Source: Adenophora triphylla var. japonica (taxonomy: Eukaryota; Streptophyta; Magnoliopsida; Asterales; Campanulaceae). From it: a DNA stretch of 64,000 nt. Location of the stretch: NCBI GenBank assembly GCA_022495995.1, contig JAFEMH010002501.1, forward strand, positions 1 to 64,000, given 5' to 3'. Within the stretch, counting starts at the first letter, position 1. The number at the start of each line of letters is the position of its first letter. This document shows positions 56,622 to 64,000 of this stretch, one piece after another. The notes below the pieces were generated by a model that did no database searches, was not told where the DNA came from, and was given only the letters and a program-made list of their open reading frames with translations. The position numbers and the translations under genes are program-made.

Positions 56622-58804
56622 TGTAAGTACCCAAATCTAGCTCATGCCTTCCGGTTAATTTTCCCGGCAATTCCGGTAATTTTTTTCGGCAATCCCCCGG
56701 ATTTTCCTAGAGTTTCGGAACAATTCAGGAACTGTTCCAAACCACCTAAGGGGAGAAGGGACTGCTTGGAGCCAAAGAAACACGTTTTTATTTTATGAGG
56801 AATTCCCTTCTAGAAGACTGCCACCTTGCATGTTTCTAGAAGAATCTGGAAGTGGCTACTTATGTCGTGCGACATAATAGGCCATGAAGACTTCTAGAAG
56901 CTTGCCACCTTGCATGTTTTTAGAAGAATCTGGAAGGGGCTACTTATGTCGCGCGACATAATAGGCCATGAAGACTTCTAGAAGCTTGCCACCTTGCATG
57001 TTTCTAGAAGAATCTGGAAGTGGCTACTTATGTCGCGCGACATAATAGGCCATGAAGACTTCTAGAAGCTTGCCACCTTGCATGTTTCTAGAAGGAAAAC
57101 GGTTATGGCTTGTTATGTCGTGCGACATAATAAGCCCATGCAGGCAGCCTATAAATAGAGGCCTTCACCTCTCATTTTGGACACCTCTCCTTCACCCCTC
57201 AGTCCCCCACTATAGGGAATACGCCCAGAAGCATCCCCTCTCCTCACATACCCCCTAAAACACACACTAACCCTCCAAATCACCCACCATTTGACCAATA
57301 CACACATATATTTCCCACACACACCAAGAACCAAGGATTCCCGCGGAGCCAAGGCTTGATTTCAGTCCCCAGAAGTTGCTTTTTTGAAGGCTCCTATATC
57401 TAACTTGATATAGGGAGTCGTGGTCTTCAAGGGTAACGATTTTCTACCCTTTTCTTCCTCCTATCTTCATTATACATAAGATCTATGTGCTATCTGTATT
57501 GATAATGTTGTATTTTGATTAAAGTTGCATACTTTAGCTTCATATTGCATAGATCCACATCTGATTGCATAATCATTTCATGAAATAGCTCCGGTTTGAC
57601 TTGGTTTTGCATGAACACTCGAGATGAGTGTGGATCCCTCATATCCACACCCTCTTGAAGTGTTCATTACTGAAATATTTGCCCTCTGAGATCTGTTTGT
57701 GAAGTAACTTGGCCATATTGGTGCCTTGATACCTCTACAAATCCCAGCTGAAAGGTCTCTGCAAAGTGGCTAGTTATGTCACGTGACATAGGCAGCCTAT
57801 GTCACGCGACAAACATGGCCAGTTTGCAGAAACTTCATATTTTCAAGCTGTAATCTGATTTTAACCCTCATCATGCTATAATCTGATGTCTATCTGCAAT
57901 TTAGATAGTCTCTTCATACATAAAATGACATCTTTTCATTAAAATATCATTTTCATACATAAAGGTGCATCCTTTGCACCTAAAGCCCATTTTCATGCAT
58001 TAAAATCATTCTTTTTGCATAAAAATTGCATCCTTTGCATAAAAATCATTTCTTTAAATTAAAAAGCACCATTTTACAATCAAAAGCATCCTTTGCAACC
58101 CAAAATGTCATCTTTTTACTAAAATGTCATTTTTACATGCATTCCCCCACGTCCCCATTAGCAACCTCGGAACGGACCGGTGTAAAGATCCTATCTTTAC
58201 ATCGTTTCTTCCATAAAGGTTTCATAATTTCTTTAGAAAGGGACAACCTTGAACCCTATATCTCCGATTATCACTTAAGATGAGTATGAAGCATCTATAT
58301 GAGCTCGACCGTCTTAAAGTGTAGGATTGAGGGGCTAAGGACCCTCCTTTTCTAAAGAACCTCATCTTTGACTATAAAGAGAGTCATTCTCTCGATCATG
58401 CAAAGTCCCGAGGTTAAGAATGCAATGATCACAAGTCCAAGATGAGGACGGGATCATAATCCCGAATACATAAAATCCAAGAAATCCCGAGCGACAACCA
58501 ATAAATGGTTTGTACGTCTGGAAGACGACTTGGGACATTCCCCCCCTTACTTTCAAACACATGCACACAAGAAAGCACACAAGCAAGCACAATTAATGAA
58601 ATCTTGGGAGACTTGCTCCGGCAAGGCACCTTGGGTGAACGACGATCCGTTCTTCCCAAGGGATAACTTAACCTCCGAACCCATAAAACCTTTTTTTCAA
58701 AGTTTTGAGGTAATCAAAATGGTGTGGCGACTCCGTTTTTCAAATTAAACCGGATGTCTTCAAACTCGCGTGAATACACCAAAAATTTGGGGCCCACATT
58801 CACA
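56622..58804 (+). repeat. 3' LTR of inner Tat
   Basis: Same 2183-bp length and ends as the 5' LTR. The 84-bp array (56812-57130) keeps three to four palindromes, and the TATA box is at 57150-57158. The differences from the 5' LTR are single-base substitutions scattered evenly, with no length change overall. Confidence 0.95.
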
Positions 58805-58809
58805 CTCCC

Positions 58810-60422
58810 CGCAGAGGCACCTAAGCCAGTATCTGGGACAGAATCCGTCAAGATGCCGAAGCTTCAGGGAATACATCCAAAGTCAATGAGTTGAGGGAAG
58901 ACATATGGCCCTATGCTACGAGGAATCCTCCTCTAACTATGGCTCAACTCAGAGCGGCCTGTTCAGAAGGGACCAAACCTGATGTCAGCGTTCTAACCCG
59001 ATCGGGTCAAATCCATGCATTACCACCTAAGGCCACCAAAAAGCCTGCGGAGCGTAACTACAACCCGGTCGGCCCGAAGACGCAAGTTCCCTGAAAGAGG
59101 ACCCGATCCTCACTCAGCTCAAGCAGACTCAGGTGAACATTTCCCTTTGGTCTCTGCTCACCTCTTCATATCCTCACAAGCTCAAGCTAGAGGAAAGCCT
59201 GGCCCGTACCATGGTCCCCGTGGACGCAACCCCAGATGAAGTCATTCAGATGATCGGCAACATCCACTATGGCAACATTATCACCTTCACAGATTTGGAC
59301 CTTCCAAAATTTGGAGCTGATAACAATGAGCCGCTCTACATCACAGTCCAGTTGGACGAGCGTCGCCTTCCCCGCGTGTTGGTAGACAGAGGTTCCGGAA
59401 TGAATGTCTTGCCCGCCAAGATGATGAACCTGCTTGACATCAAGCCCACAGATCTGAAGCCTTCAGTCCACACTGTCAAGGCCTATGACTCTACTTCCCA
59501 TACAGTTCTCGGGGTTGCTACTCTTAACATCTGGTTCGGCAAGCGGGTGATCCCCACCGAATTCCAAGTATTGGACATTCCAATCACTTTCACAGCCATC
59601 CTGGGGCGTCCCTGGCTGCATCAAATCAATGGCGTGGCATCCACCCTTCATCGGTGCCTCAAGTTCATGCAAGGCAACGAGCTAACCACAGTCTACAGCG
59701 ACAGCGTCACCACCAAGGGGACCAGCACCAACGACATTCTGGTGTTAGAAATCAAGCATAATGACGACATGGCATTAACTGGATTCACTCTGGAGACCTC
59801 CAAGATCCAAATATGCAACGTGGACCTTCCACTATCTCACGACCAGATTCCTCCTGCCATGAGGATGATGAAACTCATGAACTTCATCCCAAGACTGGGG
59901 CTCGGGAAAAGGCTACAAGGCCAACACCAAGTCATTGAAGTCAAGGACCACACCACGGTCCAGGGGCTTGGCTATGTGCCAACACCAACTGATATCAAGG
60001 AAGACAAAAGGCTCACCCGCACCAAGGCAGCAGCCCGTAAAAGTGGAACCTCCGACGGCACACCCAACCTCCGACCTTACAGCTTTGACCTCGCTCATTA
60101 CTTCACCAAGGGGACCAACAGAAGAACTGAGGGGACCGACAAGGGAACCGACAGCAGAACTGGGGGGACTGATAAGGGAACCGACAGCAGAACTGAGGGG
60201 ACCGACAAGGGAACCGACAGCAGAACTGAGGGGACCGACAAGGGAACCGACAGCAGAACTGGGGGGACCGACAAGGGAATCGACAGCAGAACTGAGGGGA
60301 CCGATAGCGGGAACCGGACGGGCGAGGGGACCGACAGTGGAACTGATGAAGATGAGAAAGAAGCAGGGATAGTCAGCACCGAGACTACAGGAAGAATGGA
60401 ACAGCTAGCATGGGACCTCTAG
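58810..60422 (+). pseudogene. Outer Tat protease region
   Basis: After the end of the upstream frame, a segment at 58891-59094 (LREDIWPYATRNPPLTMAQL, VLTRSGQIHALPPK) leads by a one-base shift near 59092 into VNISLWSLLTSSYPHKLKLE and the retropepsin-like domain. That domain has DERRLPRVLVDRGSGMNVLP, where the usual DNGS/DSGS reads DRGS, so the catalytic triplet is altered. It continues with VHTVKAYDSTSHTVLG and ILGRPWLHQINGVASTLH, typical of Tat protease. A G-patch-like segment follows (IPRLGLGKRLQGQHQ). The frame then enters an 11-residue repeat and stops at 60420-60422. Confidence 0.85.
60105..60345 (+). repeat. In-frame 33-bp coding repeat (11 residues)
   Basis: About six to seven copies of EGTDKGTDSRT or GGTDKGTDSRT. 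The length is a multiple of three and keeps the frame. Variation is mostly between E and G at one position. It lies in the linker between protease and RT. Confidence 0.9.
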
Positions 60423-61140
60423 CACTTCAGAGGACTCAAAGCTAATCCGATAAGGGGAGCGTTCCTCGACATCACAGCTCTACCTGGACCAACTGCCACT
60501 ACAGTCCAGCACGAGCACACATTCAAGGGAATCCCGAACTTGGAGGAGCAACTCAGGGTACTCTCCATGGGAAGCAAATTGTTCGGATAAGCCACCGAGG
60601 CCACGTTCGAGACAGTAACTCCAAAGCAGAAGGAACCAGAATTCATAGAAGACGCTCTCAGTGGACCAGCTCTACAGAGTCTTTTTGAAGAAGTCATGGA
60701 GGTGCCAAACCTGATTGACCTGGGCTCCGAAACAAAGATGATTGCCATGGTTGGGACAGCAGAAGCCAAGCCTCTTGATCCCCGAACCCTCATCAAGCAT
60801 CCAGCAATGCCACTGAAGAATTGGGTAACTTTCACCGGACCAAGGGCAAACCAGGCAGAACTGGAAGACAAGGTGGGCCCGCACCCACATCTCCCTAAAC
60901 CCGGTCTCAAACCCTCTGAGTCAGTCCTTGTCAGAGTCCAGTCCTCTGAGTCACCCAACGGCCTTACGCCGGAGGACTATGATAATGTAGCCAATCATGT
61001 ATTCCCTTTCTTGTTTAATGAAAAGTCTGGCCTTTCGGAGTATCCTCTCATTGCCACTTTAACAACTGATAAGTTAACAAACAACTAAAAAGACGTTAAT
61101 AATTCAATTGATAAAGAAGCAGACACATTAAACGAACAAT
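60423..61140 (+). pseudogene. Protease-RT linker of outer Tat
   Basis: The same frame as the protease resumes after the stop. It has further stops near 60589 and 61087 and includes LQSLFEEVMEVPNLIDLGSE and LTPEDYDNVANHVFPFLFNE. These acidic linker sequences are not a known domain. The position and later frame agreement argue that it was once one polyprotein. Confidence 0.6.
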
Positions 61141-62470
61141 ACATTAAGGAAGTTCTCGAGCGTGTAGTTGACCAAGAGGACAACCGGGCCCAAGCTGCCA
61201 AAGAGGTTATGACCAAAGTGAACCTGGGGTCAGTGCAAGAGCCTAAAGAGACACAAGTGGGCAGTTTCTTCGCCGATGCAGAAAAAGAAGCCACGATAAG
61301 CCTCCTCCGGAGTATGTTGACGTGTTCGCCTGGTCATATCGGGACATGCATGGACTCGATCCCTCAATCGTGGAGCACGAGAATTCCCTGGATCCCGAAT
61401 CCAAGCCTGTCAAACAGAAGCTGCGCAAGATCAAGCCAGAGTGGTCCTTGCAAGTAAAAGAAGAGATTGAGAAAATGCATCGAGTTGGTTTCATCAGAGT
61501 GATTGAGTACCCGACTTGGCTCTCCAACATCGTGACGGTCACCAAGGCCAACGGAAAGGTAAGATGCTGTGTGGATTTCCGGGATCTCAACAAGGCCAGC
61601 CCTAAAGATGATTTCCCACTGCCTAACATCGACATGCTGGTCAACACCACGGCAAATTTTGAAGTAAAGTCCTTCGTGGACGGGTTCGCTGGATACAACC
61701 AGATCAAAATGTCCGAGGAGGATCAAGCCAAGACTGCCTTCATCACTCAATGGGGGACATACTGTTACACAGTCATGCCGTTCGGTCTAAAAAACGCTAG
61801 GGCTACTTACCAGCGGGCTGCAACAGCCCTCTTCCATAACATGATTCACAAAGAAATCGAAGTATATGTCGACGACATGATCATTCACTCCAGGGGATCA
61901 GACATGCAGCACATGACAAATCTGAGAAAGTTCTTCAACAGACTCAGAAAGCACTCCATGAGGCTAAACCCGGCAAAGTGCACCTTCGACGTCAAGCGCG
62001 GCAAGGTACTAGGATACATGGTTACAGAAAGAGGTATCGAAGCCGATCCCAAGAAAATCAAGGCCATCATCGACATGAAGCCTCCTCAAACCCTGACAGA
62101 AGTGAAGAGCTTCATGGGAAGACTTCGATCATCGGTCGCTTCATCAACCGAGTTGACATCTCTCTGCGAGCCCATGTTCAAACCGATGAAAAAGAATGCC
62201 GAGCATCAAATGGGACTCCGAGTGCCAAACGGCTTTTGAGAAGATCAAGACCTACTTGGTGAATCCCCCATTACGTGCCCGACACATGAAGACAAGCCAC
62301 TACTCCTGTATCGACGATAATGAGACACATCAATCGGAGCAATGCGCCACAAGAACATAAAGATTCCAAGGTTGAGCATGCAATCTACTTCGTAAGTCGG
62401 AAGCTTCAAGGAAGTGAACTCGGCTACTCGGCATCGAGAAAACTTGTACCGCCTTGGTATGGGTAGTTGG
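61141..62470 (+). pseudogene. Outer Tat reverse transcriptase and first RNase H
   Basis: After YVDVFAWSYRDMHGLDPSIV in another frame, RT runs from 61322. It contains WLSNIVTVTKANGKVRCCVD, FRDLNKASPKDDFPLPNID, AFITQWGTYCYTVMPFGLKN and the catalytic YVDDMIIHS near 61870. KRGKVLGYMVTERGIEADP follows, ending in the MKPPQTLTEVKSFMGRL connection. Frameshifts near 62130 and 62230 damage the thumb and the first RNase H, whose remains read EHAIYFVSRKLQ and YSASRK-type words before 62454. RT itself is nearly intact. Confidence 0.92.
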
Positions 62471-63079
62471 GAAGCTGAAACACTACATGCGGTCGCATTC
62501 AGTGCTCCTGGTCTCCAAAGTGGACCCCGTTCGATATCTCTTTGACAAGCCATCCCTGTCAATGCGGCTAGCCAAGTGGTCATTCTTCCTGGCTGAGTTC
62601 GACATCAAGTACATGGTCAGAAAATCAACAAAGGGTAGAGTCATGGCATATCAGCTGGCCGACTTCCCGAGCAGTGAACCTAAGGGTCCTGATCCGCAAT
62701 TTCCGGATGACGGAATCTTCTTACTCAACAGCGCAAACCGCTGGCAACTCTTCTTCGATGGGGCAGCCAACAAGAAGGGGAATGGTATTGGAATGCTCCT
62801 TGTCGATCCCAAGGACGAGCATACTCCCATAGCTATCAAGCTGAATTTTGAAGCAACCAACAATGCAGCAGAATACGAAGCCTGTGCAGCAGGTTTGGAA
62901 GCCGCCCTCGAGCGCAACATCTCAGAGCTAGATGTATATGGAGACTCAGCATTGATCATCAATCAAGTGTCCAACAAATGGAAGCAAGCTCCGCAGATAC
63001 TTGGTTTGAGGAAGAGCACGAGTCAACTCACCTTCCCCATACACCGTCCCCTCAGTAAAATTAAAGTGCTAAAAGAGTA
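62471..63079 (+). pseudogene. Outer Tat RNase H tail and second (archaeal-type) RNase H, cut
   Basis: KLKHYMRSHSVLLVSKVDPV and WSFFLAEFDIKYM complete the first RNase H and tether. The second RNase H starts at about 62740. It shows WQLFFDGAANKKGNGIGMLL (catalytic Asp), TNNAAEYEACAAGLEAAL (catalytic Glu) and DVYGDSALIINQ (catalytic Asp). The usual last Asp and the integrase that should follow are absent. The frame ends at 63079 just before 3' non-coding sequence. A second RNase H is the hallmark of Tat elements. Confidence 0.9.
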
Positions 63080-63247
63080 ATACCCAACTGGATACATTCC
63101 CGCTAATGATCCAGGTAAAAAACAGGGTCGCACTTCTTTTGTCTTTGTTTTTCTCAAATTCACCTAAAGTGTCGAACTACAGTGACCTGAGCCCCTTAGT
63201 CCAATTGTAAAAGGGGAACGTAGGCAGTCATCATTGGTTCGGTCTTG
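63080..63247 (+). other. 3' non-coding remnant of outer Tat
   Basis: Contains AAAAAACAGGGTCGCAC and the CGAACTACAGTGACCTGAG block with a CCCCTT/AAGGGG inverted pair and GGAACGTAGGCAG. These match the regions after gag in inner Tat (51560-51620) and in Tat C. No LTR follows. Confidence 0.7.
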
Positions 63248-63481
63248 TGATGATGTGCCACCAAAATTTTTCCCGAAAGGTTTACTTTGAAATTTTTCAT
63301 TTCTTTGAAAAACCAATCGAAAAGACCGGAGTCGCCACGCCATTTTTGTTTTAAGGGCCAAAACATTGAAAAATGCCCAAGATTAGAGATTTGGGTTCGG
63401 AGGTCACGTTACATGCCGGGAAGGACGTTAGTGTGCACCCCGAATGCCTCGTAAAACGAGTCTTCCAAGCTAAAAACCATT

Positions 63482-63516
<35 letters not shown>

Positions 63517-64000
63517 TTGGCCAAAATAAGTTGAAACTGAGGAAATTAAAAATTGGGAATTCTTTAATGGACTTAGGACAGATCCCATTATTTTTGGTGT
63601 GATTTTTGCGTTGAGTTTTGGTACTCAAAAGATTTTTGGAAGTTGAGAACCACTTCTGCCAGAATGAAAAAGGCAGTGGACACTTGATTTTGAAATAGAT
63701 TTAAGGGCTTCAAAACTTCATAATCTGAGAAAACTCAGAGAATTAAAGTTGTTCCAGACACCTCAAATAAGATTTATGTGAAAGAATTTTCCATTTTGGA
63801 GAAGATTTGTGGACCCAAAACCTTCTGGAAATCTCAGGTATGAGATCTGGACTTCCAGATACTGGTGATCTGTCCTTCAAAAGAAAATTTGAAAAATGGA
63901 GTGTTACTCACGCAAAAAATAAAGTAAAAAAATGTATGGAAATATCTGGATGTTGGCTACAAAAAGTATTTTGTAGTAAACACCAAATTCAAAGTTTATC
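63248..64000 (-). mobile_element. Tat LTR in reverse orientation (end of another element)
   Basis: On the minus strand this ends ACCAAAATTTT...GGCACATCATCA. It carries GGCGTGGCGACTCCGG and GTAACGTGACCTCCGAACCCA blocks that match the 3' parts of the outer (39860-40060) and inner (46770-46911) Tat LTRs. The (GT)n tract at 63487-63512 corresponds to (CA)n at 39777. The rest of this element lies beyond the window. Confidence 0.7.
63487..63512 (+). repeat. (GT)13 microsatellite
   Basis: Perfect dinucleotide repeat inside the reverse Tat LTR. Confidence 0.95.

Larger units (their letters stand above)
44729..58804 (+). mobile_element. Inner Tat: complete, gag-only (non-autonomous) Tat-type element
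   Basis: 14.1 kb, with two LTRs of 2183 bp each (44729-46911 and 56622-58804), CTCCC duplication, primer site and polypurine tract. The only coding sequence is gag (49250-50695). About 5.9 kb of non-coding, repeat-filled sequence lies between gag and the 3' LTR. By eye the LTRs differ at about 30 positions (roughly 1.4 percent), so insertion is fairly recent. It would need protease, RT and integrase from a relative. Tat C at 8342-13230 is the same type, so this is a family and not a single deletion. Confidence 0.95.
38178..63247 (+). mobile_element. Outer Tat: Tat-lineage gypsy element with gag and pol, interrupted and truncated
   Basis: 5' LTR 38178 to about 40139, primer site, leader, broken gag (41644-43130), linker and an unrecognised frame (43131-44728). 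The inner Tat insertion follows (44729-58804), then protease, RT, RNase H and second RNase H (58810-63079). A short 3' region ends at 63247, where another Tat LTR in reverse orientation begins. Two RNase H domains mark the Tat lineage. Integrase is absent, so the element was internally deleted as well as cut. The LTR start TGTAAGTACCCAAATC is shared with the inner Tat, so the two are related families. Confidence 0.88.

Overview
This window looks like gene-poor, repeat-rich nuclear DNA of a flowering plant. The evidence is plant-type Ty1/copia elements primed by initiator tRNA-Met, Ty3/gypsy elements of the Tat (Retand/Ogre-like) type with 2-kb LTRs and a second RNase H, hAT and CACTA ends, a tRNA-derived SINE-like head, and the last exon of a WAT1-related (nodulin MtN21/EamA-like) transporter gene. 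Nothing in it resolves the species. I see no intact host gene; almost every longer reading frame is retroelement coding sequence, a gene fragment, or translated tandem repeat.

Left part (1-13230): an LTR with a TATA box (1 to about 420) is followed by a diverged copy of the WAT1 exon unit (518-1614). Next comes a copia LTR plus gag start (copia B), split at its ATTTT target by a whole, decayed copia element on the minus strand (copia A, 1628-7720). Copia B is then cut by the internal part of a gag-only Tat element on the minus strand (8342-13230).

Middle (13230-30178): thirteen head-to-tail copies of a 1.32-kb unit. Each holds a CACTA-element end, part of an intron, the terminal WAT1 exon (about 100 codons), 3' flank and a SINE-like head. 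The copies are nearly identical and show a two-unit (2.64-kb) higher-order pattern. The array ends in a second copia B LTR and gag start (30179-30792), which still carries the empty target site that copia A occupied in the left copy.

Right part (30793-64000): a truncated hAT 5' end; the remains of an antisense, intron-bearing extra gene with a putative gypsy-type transposon domain beside a plus-strand LTR; then a four-level nest. Copia D (34900-38177) sits in that LTR. An autonomous-type Tat element (outer Tat, 38178-44728 and 58805-63247) sits in the copia D gag. A complete gag-only Tat element (inner Tat, 44729-58804, two 2183-bp LTRs, CTCCC target duplication) sits in the outer Tat. Another Tat LTR in reverse orientation cuts the outer element at 63248.

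The most unusual theme is that unrelated elements each carry their own set of repeated short palindromes or hairpins in the LTR, leader or 3' region: CTCGGCCGAG in copia A, CACGACTCGTG in copia D, TATGTCGCGCGACATA upstream of the inner Tat TATA box, covarying hairpins in the outer Tat LTR, and an inverted repeat in every monomer of a 2-kb minisatellite in the inner Tat 3' region. The second striking object is the satellite-like array built from one exon of a gene.
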